44,075 nt of DNA from Pseudoxanthomonas mexicana (GCF_001556105.1 NZ_LSIF01000031.1:1-44075), one strand, 5' to 3'. Positions 1-8,457 are shown, numbered from the stretch's first letter. The notes: a model not told the origin generated them from the letters alone. Numbers and translations: made by a program.

Positions 1-23
1 GGGTTGGGGTGAGGGGGGGCGCA

Positions 24-1034
24 TTGACGGCTGGCCCGACGTGGCATCCAGCGATTGCAGATCAGTCCTGGGCGCCCTCCGCCCTGCGCGATGCGCTGCG
101 CCTTCGCGCCTGGGTGAACCGTCTGGTACGCGAGTTCTTCTTTGCGCGCGACGTGCTGGAAATCGAGACGCCGATGATGTCGCGCGCAGGCAACACCGAC
201 GCGAACATCGCCTCGTTCTCGCTGGACTTCTCCGGCCGCACGGACGGCGCACCGCGCACGCGCTGGTTGCGCACCTCGCCGGAGTTTCCGTTGAAGCGCC
301 TGCTGGCGGCCGGCGTGGGCGATTGCTTCGAACTGGGGCGGGTGTTCCGCGATGGCGAGGCGGGCGGTCGCCACAACCCGGAGTTCACCCTGCTCGAGTG
401 GTACCGCGTGGGCTGGACGCTGGAGCCGCTGGTCGACGAGACGGTCGCGCTGGTGCAGGCGGCGCTGTCGATGATCGGGCGGGAGGCGACGGTGTCGCGC
501 ATCCGCTTCCGCGAGCTGTACATGCAGCAGCTCGGCTTCGATCCGATGACGGCCGAGCTGGACGTGGTGCGCAATGCCGCTTCCGGCATCGCCATCGACG
601 GCGAGGGACTGACCCGCGACGACTGGCTGGACCTGTTGATGACGCACCGGCTGCAACCGGCGTTTGCGCGCGACCACATCACCGTCGTGCACGACTATCC
701 GGCAAGCCAGTCCGCGCTGGCGCGCGTGGTCGACCGCGATGGCGTGGCGGTGGCGGAGCGCTTCGAGCTGTACCTGGGACCGCTGGAACTGGCCAATGGC
801 TACCACGAGCTGACCGATGCGGTGGAGCAGCGTGCGCGGTTCGAGCGCGACGTCGCGCTGCGGCAGGCGCGCGGTGACGCGGCGCCGCCTTTGGACGAAG
901 CCCTGCTGGCGGCGCTGGGACACGGCATGCCGGCCTGCGCCGGCGTGGCGCTGGGCGTGGACCGGCTGCTGATGGCGATGCTGGATACGCCGCGCATCGC
1001 CGATGTGCTGGCCTTCGATTTCGCGCGCGCCTGA
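24..1034 (+). CDS. epmA: EF-P--(R)-beta-lysine ligase (EpmA/PoxA/GenX), class II aaRS-like
   Basis: Predicted to lysylate translation elongation factor P, the modification that lets EF-P relieve ribosome stalling at polyproline. The protein resembles the catalytic core of class II lysyl-tRNA synthetase without an anticodon-binding domain, and its 336 aa fit the family (about 325). Motif 1 lies around 'FFFARDVLEIETP'. Motif 2 runs from 'RTSPEFPLKRLLAAG' to 'FRDGEAGGRHNPEFTLLEW', and motif 3 is 'GVALGVDRLLMAML' near the C-terminus. The TTG at 24 follows a G-rich Shine-Dalgarno-like run at 12-19, and an in-frame GTG at 9 is the alternative. Bases 1-17 match the outer arm of the repeat element found at 27.8 and 33.2 kb, so a repeat probably ends just upstream of or inside the 5' end. 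The family call is firm and the start is uncertain. Confidence 0.93.
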   Translation: MTAGPTWHPAIADQSWAPSALRDALRLRAWVNRLVREFFFARDVLEIETPMMSRAGNTDANIASFSLDFSGRTDGAPRTRWLRTSPEFPLKRLLAAGVGDCFELGRVFRDGEAGGRHNPEFTLLEWYRVGWTLEPLVDETVALVQAALSMIGREATVSRIRFRELYMQQLGFDPMTAELDVVRNAASGIAIDGEGLTRDDWLDLLMTHRLQPAFARDHITVVHDYPASQSALARVVDRDGVAVAERFELYLGPLELANGYHELTDAVEQRARFERDVALRQARGDAAPPLDEALLAALGHGMPACAGVALGVDRLLMAMLDTPRIADVLAFDFARA

Positions 1035-1063
1035 AAGCCTGCAGAACTTCGCGCGCAGGTCGT

Positions 1064-1261
1064 GTGGACTGCGGGCGGTTTCGTGAGGTCGTGTTCATTT
1101 CCGACAAGGGCCGCACGCGCAGCTGCGCGGTCGACGGCCGCCGCGTGGACCTGGTGCGACCGCTGTCGAGCAGCGCCTGCATCGAAGGCCGCAGCTGGGG
1201 CCGCGACAAGCGGGGCGTGCGGGTGACGTCGGGATGCCGGGGCGAGTTCCGCGGCTGGTGA
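1064..1261 (+). pseudogene. DUF3011-like domain fragment, probably decayed
   Basis: The frame reads as one cysteine-containing unit: 'GRTRSCAVDGRRVDLVRPL', then 'SSSACIEGRSWGRDKRGV', then '[10 protein letters not shown]'. This resembles the repeat of DUF3011 proteins (CxxxxGR..C, LV..LS...C.EG.SWG.D..GVWV..GCR..F). Those proteins normally begin with a signal peptide. None is present here: the only start is a GTG 29 nt after epmA, and the part before the first recognisable cysteine does not fit the family. I therefore read it as the 3' remnant of a secreted DUF3011 protein. A short cytosolic protein is possible but less likely. The family assignment is from memory of the motif pattern. Confidence 0.45.
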
Positions 1262-1277
1262 GTTCCACGAGGGGAAC

Positions 1278-1304
1278 GGCCCGCTCACGGCGGGCCGGTA
1301 CAAT
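1278..1304 (+). promoter_or_regulatory. 7-bp hairpin and -10-like box before mtnA
   Basis: A perfect 7-bp inverted repeat (1278-1284 / 1290-1296, loop TCACG) is followed by TACAAT at 1299-1304, only 6 nt before the mtnA ATG at 1311. If TACAAT is a -10 element the mtnA mRNA would be almost leaderless. I see no convincing -35 at the right distance. The hairpin could equally be the weak end of the upstream unit. No S-adenosylmethionine riboswitch is visible. Confidence 0.35.
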
Positions 1305-1310
1305 GCGGGC

Positions 1311-2369
1311 ATGAACGACGCCATCGATTACGCCCGCTACGACCGTATCCGCCCCATCCGCTGGACCGGCACCGCACTGGAACTGCTGGACCAGCGCAAG
1401 CTGCCGTTTGTGGTGGAGTACCTGAGCTGCACCACCAGCGATGAGGTGGCGGCCGCCATCCACGACCTGGCCGTGCGCGGTGCGCCTGCCATCGGCATCG
1501 CCGCCGCCTGGGGCGTGGTACTGGCCTCGCGCGAGGTGCTGGCGGCGACGCCGGCCGAGGCGCTGGAAAAACTGCAACCGGCGCTGCAGCGCCTCAATGA
1601 TGCGCGGCCGACGGCGGTGAACCTGGCCTGGGCCCTGGCGCGGATGCGCGCGGCCCTGCGTACCGCCGGCGGCGACTGGCGCGGCGTGCTGGAACTGGAG
1701 GCGCTGGCGATCGCCGAGGAAGACCTGGCCGCGAACCGCCACATGGGCGAACTCGGTGCGGCGCTGATCGGCGAGGGCAGTGGCGTGCTGACCCACTGCA
1801 ATACCGGCTCGCTGGCCACCGCCGGCTTCGGCACCGCGCTGGGCGTGATCCGCGCCGGCGTGGCACAGGGCCTCATCGGCAAGGTGTATGCCGGCGAGAC
1901 GCGGCCGTGGCAGCAGGGTGCGCGGCTGACCGCGTGGGAACTGCAGCAGGACGGCATTCCCGCCACGCTGATCGCCGACTCCGCCGCCTCGCACCTGATG
2001 AAGACCGGTGCCGTGCAGTGGGTGATCGTCGGGGCGGACCGCATCTGCGCCAATGGCGACACGGCCAACAAGATCGGCACCTACCAGCTGGCCATTGCCG
2101 CGCGCCACCACGGCGCGAAGTTCATGGTGGTCGCGCCGTCGTCCACGGTGGACATGGCCACGCCGAACGGCGACGTCATCCACATCGAGGAGCGCGACCC
2201 GGCCGAACTGCTCGGCATCGGGGGTACGCGCATCGTCGCGGAAGGCGTGGAAGCGTGGAATCCGGTCTTCGACGTGACGCCGGCGTCGCTGATCGATGCC
2301 ATCGTCACCGAGAAGGGCGTGATCGAGCAGCCGGACGAAGCGCGCATGCGGGCCGCGTTCGGCGGATGA
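1311..2369 (+). CDS. mtnA: S-methyl-5-thioribose-1-phosphate isomerase
   Basis: Converts 5-methylthioribose-1-phosphate to 5-methylthioribulose-1-phosphate in methionine salvage from methylthioadenosine. The protein is 352 aa, the usual length of this eIF2B-like family. Diagnostic motifs are '[14 protein letters not shown]', '[20 protein letters not shown]' with the catalytic cysteine C163, '[16 protein letters not shown]', and '[20 protein letters not shown]' with the catalytic aspartate D243. These correspond to C160 and D240 of the Bacillus subtilis enzyme, which separates MtnA from eIF2B subunits and ribose-1,5-bisphosphate isomerase. It is a single-gene unit here, with no other mtn genes adjacent. 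The ATG at 1311 is the only good start. Confidence 0.97.
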   Translation: MNDAIDYARYDRIRPIRWTGTALELLDQRKLPFVVEYLSCTTSDEVAAAIHDLAVRGAPAIGIAAAWGVVLASREVLAATPAEALEKLQPALQRLNDARPTAVNLAWALARMRAALRTAGGDWRGVLELEALAIAEEDLAANRHMGELGAALIGEGSGVLTHCNTGSLATAGFGTALGVIRAGVAQGLIGKVYAGETRPWQQGARLTAWELQQDGIPATLIADSAASHLMKTGAVQWVIVGADRICANGDTANKIGTYQLAIAARHHGAKFMVVAPSSTVDMATPNGDVIHIEERDPAELLGIGGTRIVAEGVEAWNPVFDVTPASLIDAIVTEKGVIEQPDEARMRAAFGG

Positions 2370-2535
2370 CGCCCCAGGCCCGCGTGCCGTCAACTATCGA
2401 CGCGGCACGTCAGCCGTGTGCGGTCGCCAGCATGGCGGTGGCGTGCGTGCCGGCTGACGCACACGGCCCGGCGCGGCGACCGATGAGGTGGCACGCGCAT
2501 TGCATCGCGGGGGATGTCCCGTCCTGGAACCGCGC

Positions 2536-3675
2536 ATGCACGTACGACTCGTCCACGCACCGATCGCGGTTCCCGGCCTGATGCACGACTTCCGCGTGCT
2601 GCTGTCGCGCCGCTCGACGCGTTCACTGGATGCGGCCGAGCGCGAGGACCTGGCCAGGGCCCAACTGCGTGCCACGCGTCCCATCGTCAGCGGCGTACTG
2701 CTGTGCGGTGCCGTGCTGATGGCGATCATCGCGATCTTCGAACTGGTGGACGTCACGCCGTCGATCGGCTATCCGGTATGGGCGCAGGTGCTGGCGGCGT
2801 TGGGCGTGGCGGCCTGTGCCGCCGGCGTCGCGCGCCTGGTGCAGTGGCAGCAGCGCCTGGTGCTGGTGCTGGCCGGCACGCTGCTGACAGGCGTTTTCAT
2901 GAGCATGCCGTTGCCCGGTGCGACCGGCCAGCTGGCGTTGCGCACGGGCCTGTTCCAGCTGTTGCCGCTGGCGCTGATGGCGCTGATGGTGCGTCCGGTG
3001 TCGCTGCTGGCGCTGGCGCTGCTGATCGTGGTGATGGCGCAGCTGCGCATCGTGCTGCATGGCGCACCCGGCACCGGCACGGCGCTCTACTGGCTGTACA
3101 CGTTGACGACGATCGGCTTCGGCCTGGTGCTGGCCGGGTATCGCACGGATTTCGCCGTGTCCGCCTGGCAGATGCGCCGACGCCTGGTGCAGCAGGCGCA
3201 TACCGACGAACTGACCGGATTGCTCAACCGCAATGGCTGGAGCGAGCGTGCGGTCGCCCTGCATGCGCAGGCGCTGAGCGCCGGACGACCGGTCGCGGTG
3301 GTGGTACTGGATATCGACTACTTCAAACGCATCAACGATGACCACGGCCACGATGGCGGCGATGCGGTCCTGCAGCGCCTGGGCGGCATCATGCGCGCAC
3401 GCGTCGGAACGGACGGCTGCGCGGCCCGTATCGGTGGTGAAGAATTCGCCGTGCTGCTGGCCGGGGACGATGCGGTCTCCGCGCAGGCGTTCGCGGAGCG
3501 CCTGCGCAACGAGTTCGGCAAGGCGCAGGCGGATCTCGTGGCGACCTTGTCCGCTGGCGTCGCGCATCACCAAGCGGGCGAATCCCTGCGCGAGCAGATG
3601 CGGCGTGCCGATCTGGCGCTGTACGAAGCCAAGCGCGACGGGCGCGACCGCGTTCATGTTGCCGGCGTTTCCTGA
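2536..3675 (+). CDS. Membrane-anchored GGDEF diguanylate cyclase
   Basis: Predicted to make cyclic di-GMP from two GTP at the inner membrane. About the first 190 residues hold five or six hydrophobic segments, for example 'VLLCGAVLMAIIAIF', 'LALMALMVRPVSLLALALL' and 'LTTIGFGLVLAGY', with no recognisable sensor domain. The cytoplasmic C-terminal domain begins 'AHTDELTGLLNRNGW', has the metal-site 'VLDIDYFKRINDDHGHDGGD', and carries an intact GGEEF signature at residues 300-304. The RxxD inhibitory I-site expected nine residues before GGEEF is absent (GTDG instead), so simple product inhibition is unlikely. The ATG at 2536 has a weak GGAA; ATG 2581 and GTG 2488 are alternatives that do not affect the domains. 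Confidence 0.88.
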   Translation: MHVRLVHAPIAVPGLMHDFRVLLSRRSTRSLDAAEREDLARAQLRATRPIVSGVLLCGAVLMAIIAIFELVDVTPSIGYPVWAQVLAALGVAACAAGVARLVQWQQRLVLVLAGTLLTGVFMSMPLPGATGQLALRTGLFQLLPLALMALMVRPVSLLALALLIVVMAQLRIVLHGAPGTGTALYWLYTLTTIGFGLVLAGYRTDFAVSAWQMRRRLVQQAHTDELTGLLNRNGWSERAVALHAQALSAGRPVAVVVLDIDYFKRINDDHGHDGGDAVLQRLGGIMRARVGTDGCAARIGGEEFAVLLAGDDAVSAQAFAERLRNEFGKAQADLVATLSAGVAHHQAGESLREQMRRADLALYEAKRDGRDRVHVAGVS

Positions 3676-3746
3676 ACGACCTGTTTCGATTCCAAATGTG
3701 ACATGCCTGCGCTAGCATCGCTGGATACTCGCGCAGGCAGGTCGTT
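3675..3746 (+). other. Nested inverted repeat between cyclase and kinase genes
   Basis: Outer 8-bp arms (3675-3682 / 3739-3746) enclose inner 7-bp arms (3705-3711 / 3732-3738). The right-hand arms are contiguous, so the RNA could form one long stem with a 22-nt bulge on the left side. It starts at the last base of the cyclase stop codon and ends 32 nt before the next ATG. It lacks a T-run, so it may be a leader or attenuator structure rather than a classical terminator. Confidence 0.5.
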
Positions 3747-3778
3747 GCCTTGACGCGTCCAGTCGACGCCAGGGGAAC

Positions 3779-5581
3779 ATGAACGAAGAACGCGCCCGCA
3801 CGATGTGGGGAAAATCGCGCCTGCCGGTATTGGGGCTGGTGATCCTGCTGATCGTGGTCGCGCCGGTCATGCTGTTGCAGCGGCTGTCCCGCGCCAACCA
3901 GAACGCGACGGACGTCGTCATCCATACCCACCAGGTGGAAGCCGCGGTGCTCGGGCTGGCGCTGGATGTGCGTGAAATGGAGAGCGCCGGCATGCTGATC
4001 GCGCTGGGTGCGGACCACCCGCTGGCCCGCCAGCGCCTGGTCACCGGGCGTACGTCGCTGCCGGAGCGGTTCGAGACACTGGTCCGGCTGACGGCGGACA
4101 ACCCCGAGCAACTGGTGCGCATCGGACGCCTGCGTGAACTGGTCGATGCCCGCATCGAGGTGGTCGACCAGTTGATCGAGGCGCCGGAGGCCTACCGCGG
4201 CAGCGTGGTCGCGCCGCTGGCCACGCGTTTCCCGATCCGTGGCCTGCTGAACGACATCCTCAACGATGAGCGCGCGCTGCTCAGCCAGCGGACCGGCGAT
4301 GCGGTGGAGCAGCGCAAGCGCATCGAATGGATCCGGATGATCGCGCTGGGTGCCCAGCTGCTGCTGCTGTCGCTGGTGCTGATGTCGCTGGGCCGGCAGG
4401 TGGCGCGCCGGCTGAATGCCGAGAGGAAGACCGCGCAGGCGAGCCAGCGCGCGCTGGTCGTGCTGGATACCGTCCGCGAGCCGATCGTGCTGCTGGACGG
4501 CGAGCAGCACATCCAGATGCACAACGCGGCGTTCGCGGAGCTGTACGGCATCGAGAAGGACCATCGGGTTCCCTCGCTGGATGATCTGGGCGTCGCGTGG
4601 CAGGACAAGATCATGCGCCAGCGGCTGCACGACGTGCTGGCGCGCGGGCGCGAGCTGTGGGATTACGAATTGCAGCAGGAAACCGCGGACGGCCTGCGCC
4701 GCACCGTGCTGCTCAATGCGCGTCGCATGCCGCTGCCCGATACGGACGACCACGCGGTACTGGTGACGGTCAGCGACATCTCGCTGCAGAAGACCGCGCA
4801 GCTGGAGATCGCCGCGCTGAACCGCCAGCTGGAAGGCAAGGTGGAGCAGGTGTCGGAAGTGAACCGCGAACTCGAGGCTTTCAGCTACTCGGTGTCGCAC
4901 GACCTGCGCGCGCCGCTGCGTCACGTGGCCGGCTTCTCCGACAAGCTGGGCCGTCACCTGGGCGACGGCATCGACGACAAGAGCCGGCACTACCTCGGCG
5001 TGATCGGCGACTCCGCGCGCCGCATGTCGCAGTTGATCGACGATCTGTTGGTGTATTCGCGGCTGGGTCGCAGTGCGTTGCGCCTGCAGGCGGTGGACAT
5101 GCAGTCGCTGGTCGCCGAAGCGCGCGCGATGCTGGATGCGAACGAGGACAACGACGGCCGCGCGGATCGCGTGCAGTGGCGCATCGCGCCGATGCCCATC
5201 GTGCTGGCCGACGAGAACATGATGCGCCAGGTCTGGAACAACCTGCTGGGCAACGCGCTGAAGTACAGCAGCCAGCGCGAGCGGTCGCTCATCGACGTGG
5301 AGCATCGCATCCAGGAGGACGGCAGCCACCTCTTCAGCGTGCGCGACAACGGCGCGGGCTTCGACATGGCCTACGCGGGCAAACTGTTCGGCGTGTTCCA
5401 GCGCCTGCACAAGGCCAGTGATTTCCCCGGTACCGGCATCGGCCTGGCCAGCGTCCGCCGGGTGATCGGCCGGCATGGTGGCCGCATCTGGGCCGAATCG
5501 GCGCCGGACGAGGGCGCCACGTTCTATTTCACCCTTCCTGCGGCGCTCGATGCTCCGCCTTCCAGAGAGAAAGACGCATGA
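3779..5581 (+). CDS. Sensor histidine kinase (CHASE3-like, PAS, HisKA, HATPase)
   Basis: Membrane sensor kinase of 600 aa. TM1 is near residues 13-35 and TM2 near 186-206. The roughly 150-residue helical region between them resembles a CHASE3 sensor. A PAS domain follows at about 220-340 (from 'VVLDTVREPIVLLDGEQ'). The phosphoacceptor helix 'FSYSVSHDLRAPLRHVAGF' (H374) is the variant typical of phytochrome-type and Cph1-like kinases. The ATPase has 'NNLLGNALKYSS' (N box), 'DNGAGFDMAYAGKLFGVFQR' (G1/F) and 'GTGIGLASVRRVIGRHGGRI' (G2). AGGGGAAC precedes the ATG. The stop overlaps the next gene by ATGA, which suggests translational coupling to the receiver at 5578, its likely partner. The signal sensed is unknown. 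Confidence 0.92.
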   Translation: MNEERARTMWGKSRLPVLGLVILLIVVAPVMLLQRLSRANQNATDVVIHTHQVEAAVLGLALDVREMESAGMLIALGADHPLARQRLVTGRTSLPERFETLVRLTADNPEQLVRIGRLRELVDARIEVVDQLIEAPEAYRGSVVAPLATRFPIRGLLNDILNDERALLSQRTGDAVEQRKRIEWIRMIALGAQLLLLSLVLMSLGRQVARRLNAERKTAQASQRALVVLDTVREPIVLLDGEQHIQMHNAAFAELYGIEKDHRVPSLDDLGVAWQDKIMRQRLHDVLARGRELWDYELQQETADGLRRTVLLNARRMPLPDTDDHAVLVTVSDISLQKTAQLEIAALNRQLEGKVEQVSEVNRELEAFSYSVSHDLRAPLRHVAGFSDKLGRHLGDGIDDKSRHYLGVIGDSARRMSQLIDDLLVYSRLGRSALRLQAVDMQSLVAEARAMLDANEDNDGRADRVQWRIAPMPIVLADENMMRQVWNNLLGNALKYSSQRERSLIDVEHRIQEDGSHLFSVRDNGAGFDMAYAGKLFGVFQRLHKASDFPGTGIGLASVRRVIGRHGGRIWAESAPDEGATFYFTLPAALDAPPSREKDA

Positions 5582-6018
5582 GCGACATCCGCACCATCCT
5601 GCTGGCCGAAGACAGCCTGGCCGACGCCGAAATGGCGATCGACGCGCTGCGCGAAGCCAACCTGGCCAACCCCATCGTGCATGTGGAAGACGGCGTCGAA
5701 GCGCTGGATTACCTGTTCCGCCGTGGCGCCCATGCCGATCGTGAGGACGGCATGCCGTCGGTGCTGCTGCTCGACATCAAGATGCCGCGCATGGACGGGC
5801 TGGAAGTGCTGAAGCACATCCGCTCGGACGAGAAGCTCAAGCACCTGCCGGTGGTGATCCTGTCGTCGTCCCGCGAGGAGAGCGACCTGGCGCGCAGCTG
5901 GGACCTGGGCGTGAACGCTTACGTGGTGAAGCCGGTCGACATCGACCAGTTCTTCCAGGCGGTGAAGACGCTGGGCACGTTCTGGGCCGTCATCAACGAA
6001 ACCCCGGCCGGAGGCTGA
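5578..6018 (+). CDS. Single-domain response regulator, Rcp1-like
   Basis: Stand-alone receiver of 146 aa with no output domain. It has the acidic pocket 'LLAEDSLADAEMAIDAL', the phosphoacceptor D66 in 'LLLDIKMPRMDGLEVLKHIR', the switch serines in 'VVILSSSREESDL' and the lysine in 'NAYVVKPVDIDQFFQAVK'. The long insertion around 'YLFRRGAHADREDGMPS' is typical of the Rcp1/CheY-like group that pairs with phytochrome-like kinases. It overlaps the upstream kinase by 4 nt and is followed after 3 nt by the hybrid kinase. It therefore likely relays phosphate between the two or acts by protein contact. Confidence 0.92.
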   Translation: MSDIRTILLAEDSLADAEMAIDALREANLANPIVHVEDGVEALDYLFRRGAHADREDGMPSVLLLDIKMPRMDGLEVLKHIRSDEKLKHLPVVILSSSREESDLARSWDLGVNAYVVKPVDIDQFFQAVKTLGTFWAVINETPAGG

Positions 6019-6021
6019 CCG

Positions 6022-7530
6022 GTGCCGCAGTCCGGAACACCGCTGGGCCCTGTCCGCATCCTGCTGGTGGAGGACTCTGAACTCGATGCCGAGTTGCTGG
6101 TCGAGCAGTTGCAGGATGCCGGCATCGCCGCCGAATTCGTCCGCGTCGATGGCGCGGACGACATGCGGGCGGCTCTGGCTGGCGCTCCGTTCGACCTGGT
6201 CCTGTCGGACATGGAATTGCCGGGCTTTTCCGGTTACCAGGCGCTGCAGATCCTGCGCCGGCACGATGCACGGCTGCCGTTCGTGTTCTTCTCCGGCACG
6301 ATCGGCGAGGAAGCGGCGGTCAAGGCCTTGCAGGAAGGCGCCAGCGACTATGTGCTGAAGCACTCCCCCGTACGATTGCCGTCGGCGGTGGCGCGTGCCA
6401 TCCGCGAAGCGCGCACCGAGCGCGAGCGCGAGCATGCCGAGCGCGAGCTGATGCGTTCGCAGCGGCTGGACTGCCTGGCGATGCTGGCCGCGGGCCTGAG
6501 CCACGACCTGCGCAACATCCTGCAGCCGTTGCTGATCGTGCCCGACCTGCTGTCGACCTACAGCGACGACCCGAAGATCCTGCGCCTGGGCGCGGTGATT
6601 TCGGAAAGCGGCAAGCGCGGCCACGAAATGGCCGATTCGATGCTGTCGTTCGTCCGCGGTTCGCGCAAGGCCAGCGAGACCATCAGCGTGGCGGCGCTGT
6701 TCAGCGCGGTGCAGCTGCTGCTGCAGGGCAGCCTGTCGCGTCAGGTCCGGCTGACGGTCGAGCAGCCGCCGGAAGATCTGGTGATCGAAGGCAACTACAC
6801 CGAGTTCCAGCAGTGCCTGATCAACCTGTGCCTCAACGGCATCCAGGCGATGGCGGAGCGGGGTGGCCAGCTGACCCTGTCTGCGCTGCCCGCGGTGGCG
6901 GCCGACGGCCGCGACTATGTGGTGCTGCGCGTGGCGGACGAAGGCAGCGGCATGGACGAGGCGACGCGGCAGCAGCTGTTCACGCCGTTCTTCACCACCA
7001 AGTCCAGCGGCACCGGCCTGGGCCTGATGTCGTGCAAGCGCATCGTGGAGTCGGTGCAGGGGCGGATCGAGGTGCGCAGCGCGCCAGGCCAGGGCAGCGC
7101 GTTCGAATTGCACCTGCCGGCACCCGCCATCGACGAATGGATGGGACTGGACGACACGACCTTCCTCGACGGCGAGGGCCGGCGCATCCTGCTGGTCGAT
7201 GGCGACGCCACGCGCCTCTCGCTGCTGGGCAATGCGCTGGCGGCGCAGGGCTACGACCCCGTCATGGCGCCCGACGGCGCGAATGCGCTGCAGCAGATCG
7301 CGCGCGATGGTCTTCCCGCACTGGCGATCATCGACGACGACATCCTGCTGCTGTCGGCGGCGGATGTGTTGGCGGTGTTGCAGGAGGCGGGCTTCGACGG
7401 GCCGGTCATCCGCCTGCGCGAACCCGGCAGGCAGTCCGATGGGCGCGATTGCGCGGCCGCCGTGGTGAAGCCGGTGCAGGTGCAGTCATTGTTCGGTGCG
7501 ATCGAACACGCGCTGGGGTTGCGCGCCTGA
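6022..7530 (+). CDS. Hybrid protein: REC - histidine kinase - REC
   Basis: A soluble 502-aa protein with no membrane segment. An N-terminal receiver (about 10-130) has phosphoacceptor D63 in 'LVLSDMELPGFSGYQAL'. The kinase core has H161 in 'AAGLSHDLRNILQPLL'. The ATPase has N box 'CLINLCLNGIQAMAE', G1 'DEGSGMDEATRQQLF' and 'FFTTKSSGTGLGLMSCKRIV'. A C-terminal receiver-like domain (about 390-500) starts 'RRILLVDGDATRLSLLG'. There one acidic-pocket residue is replaced by glycine, although 'IIDDDIL' and 'VVKPVQ' remain, so its phosphorylation is doubtful. The GTG at 6022 lies 3 nt after the receiver gene, giving a three-gene operon. The upstream receiver or kinase probably feeds its first REC domain. 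Target unknown. Confidence 0.88.
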   Translation: MPQSGTPLGPVRILLVEDSELDAELLVEQLQDAGIAAEFVRVDGADDMRAALAGAPFDLVLSDMELPGFSGYQALQILRRHDARLPFVFFSGTIGEEAAVKALQEGASDYVLKHSPVRLPSAVARAIREARTEREREHAERELMRSQRLDCLAMLAAGLSHDLRNILQPLLIVPDLLSTYSDDPKILRLGAVISESGKRGHEMADSMLSFVRGSRKASETISVAALFSAVQLLLQGSLSRQVRLTVEQPPEDLVIEGNYTEFQQCLINLCLNGIQAMAERGGQLTLSALPAVAADGRDYVVLRVADEGSGMDEATRQQLFTPFFTTKSSGTGLGLMSCKRIVESVQGRIEVRSAPGQGSAFELHLPAPAIDEWMGLDDTTFLDGEGRRILLVDGDATRLSLLGNALAAQGYDPVMAPDGANALQQIARDGLPALAIIDDDILLLSAADVLAVLQEAGFDGPVIRLREPGRQSDGRDCAAAVVKPVQVQSLFGAIEHALGLRA

Positions 7531-7555
7531 CGATCCCGACGGGACGCAGGCGCGC
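7521..7555 (+). terminator. Hairpin between convergent genes, candidate bidirectional terminator
   Basis: A perfect 9-bp stem (7521-7529 / 7547-7555) has a further small TCCC/GGGA stem in its loop. It lies across the stop codon of the hybrid kinase and 14 nt beyond the stop of the convergent gene on the other strand. The position fits a terminator, but no T-run follows on either side. Confidence 0.4.
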
Positions 7556-7568
7556 GTGAGGACCTCGA

Positions 7569-7895
7569 TCAGACGCGACCCATCGTGGGCGTCGGCTTCA
7601 AGCGCTGCCACACCGCGCGCATGATCGGTTGCGCGCGGTACCAGCCGATCGGCGTGTCCGGGCAATCGCGCTGCAGGCGGTCGCGCAGCGACGGCGCGAT
7701 CTCCTCGAATTCCTGCCGGTGGTGCAGCAGGTAGGCGTCGTAGCCGATCTTCAGGCACCGCTCGAGATCGCCGACCGTGGCCCCGACCACCTGGAACGTG
7801 TCTTCATTGAGTCGCGTCTTCCAGTACGCCAGTTCGGCGTCGATATCGACGATCTGTGCGGTGGAATGGGTGCTGCGAGCGTACTGGCTGACCAT
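7569..7895 (-). CDS. Hypothetical protein, member A of a local three-gene family
   Basis: I do not recognise this 108-aa protein. It is soluble, with no signal peptide or membrane segment. Notable segments are 'VDIDAELAYWKTRL', 'LKIGYDAYLLHHRQEFEEI', 'APSLRDRLQRD' and C-terminal 'IMRAVWQRLKP'. The same blocks in the same order occur in the next minus-strand gene (8044-8457), including Y-D-x-Y-L-L-x-H-R, xPxLRxR and VWxRL, so the two are clearly paralogous. GGGGA lies upstream of the ATG. The gene converges with the kinase operon and has an AT-rich promoter-like region upstream. The domain pattern does not suggest a function. Confidence 0.75.
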   Translation of the reverse strand: MVSQYARSTHSTAQIVDIDAELAYWKTRLNEDTFQVVGATVGDLERCLKIGYDAYLLHHRQEFEEIAPSLRDRLQRDCPDTPIGWYRAQPIMRAVWQRLKPTPTMGRV

Positions 7896-8043
7896 GGTGA
7901 TCCCCGTTTCGACATGGTGGTGACGGAACGGAGTTTTTGTTTTCCGCGGTGATGCTTAAGTGAAATAAAGGGCTTTTTAACCGGCATTTAACCCGGTGCA
8001 GGCGCATCGGTTCACTTTTGAAAAAGCCGCGTGATGGATGCCG
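7896..8043 (-). promoter_or_regulatory. AT-rich intergenic region upstream of small gene A
   Basis: This 148-bp stretch is markedly more AT-rich than its surroundings, especially 7930-8025. It holds a short direct repeat resembling CCGGTTAAA (around 7974-7995). It probably contains the minus-strand promoter of the 7569-7895 gene and the end of the 8044-8457 transcript. I could not assign a confident -35/-10 pair or a terminator. Confidence 0.35.
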
Positions 8044-8457
8044 TCAACGACGACGCACGGCGTCCGCCAGCAATGCGCGTTCCTCCATCGCGCCGGACGG
8101 CGGCAGGAACAGCGGAGGATCTTCCTCGAGGGGTGCGTTCAGGCGCTCCCATACGCGCGCGATGACGGCATGCGCCAAGGGCCAGTCCAGGCGCACGCCG
8201 CACACGATGCCGGCGTCATAGCGCGCGCGCAGCGTCGGCAGCAGTTCCTGCAAGGAACGCCGGTGCGAGAGCAGGTAGGTGTCGTAGGCGAACTTCAGCG
8301 TCGGCACGTAATGGCGGAAGGGCGTGCCGGGTCGGTGGAACGTCTGGTGCGCATAGGTGTCGGCCCAGAAGTGCAGTTCGGTCTGGATGTCGATGACGGC
8401 GCAGGGCATGGCCTCGTCGGACCACGCATGGGCAAGCGGATCGTGCAGGCATGGCAT
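8044..8457 (-). CDS. Hypothetical protein, member B of a local three-gene family
   Basis: A 137-aa soluble protein of unknown function, paralogous to 7569-7895. Shared blocks are 'VIDIQTELHFWADTY', 'LKFAYDTYLLSHRRSLQEL', 'LPTLRARYD' and 'VIARVWERLN'. It carries an extra acidic, proline-rich tail, 'APLEEDPPLFLPPSG'. The frame stays open much further upstream. The ATG at 8457 is chosen because a strong GGAGGGG lies 5-6 nt before it and similarity to the sister gene starts soon after it. The 277 bp between this gene and the next upstream gene hold a 7-bp hairpin (8592-8598 / 8605-8611). Confidence 0.72.
   Translation of the reverse strand: MPCLHDPLAHAWSDEAMPCAVIDIQTELHFWADTYAHQTFHRPGTPFRHYVPTLKFAYDTYLLSHRRSLQELLPTLRARYDAGIVCGVRLDWPLAHAVIARVWERLNAPLEEDPPLFLPPSGAMEERALLADAVRRR

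Noticed and set aside
1262..1310. SAM or SAH riboswitch before mtnA
   Set aside because: Only a simple 7-bp hairpin is present; none of the conserved riboswitch junctions or helices is visible and the interval is too short.
3389..5476. Minus-strand open frame of 695 codons
   Set aside because: It lies opposite the cyclase and sensor kinase genes, which have clear domains. The composition (His/Gln/Arg-rich) is typical of antisense frames in GC-rich DNA.
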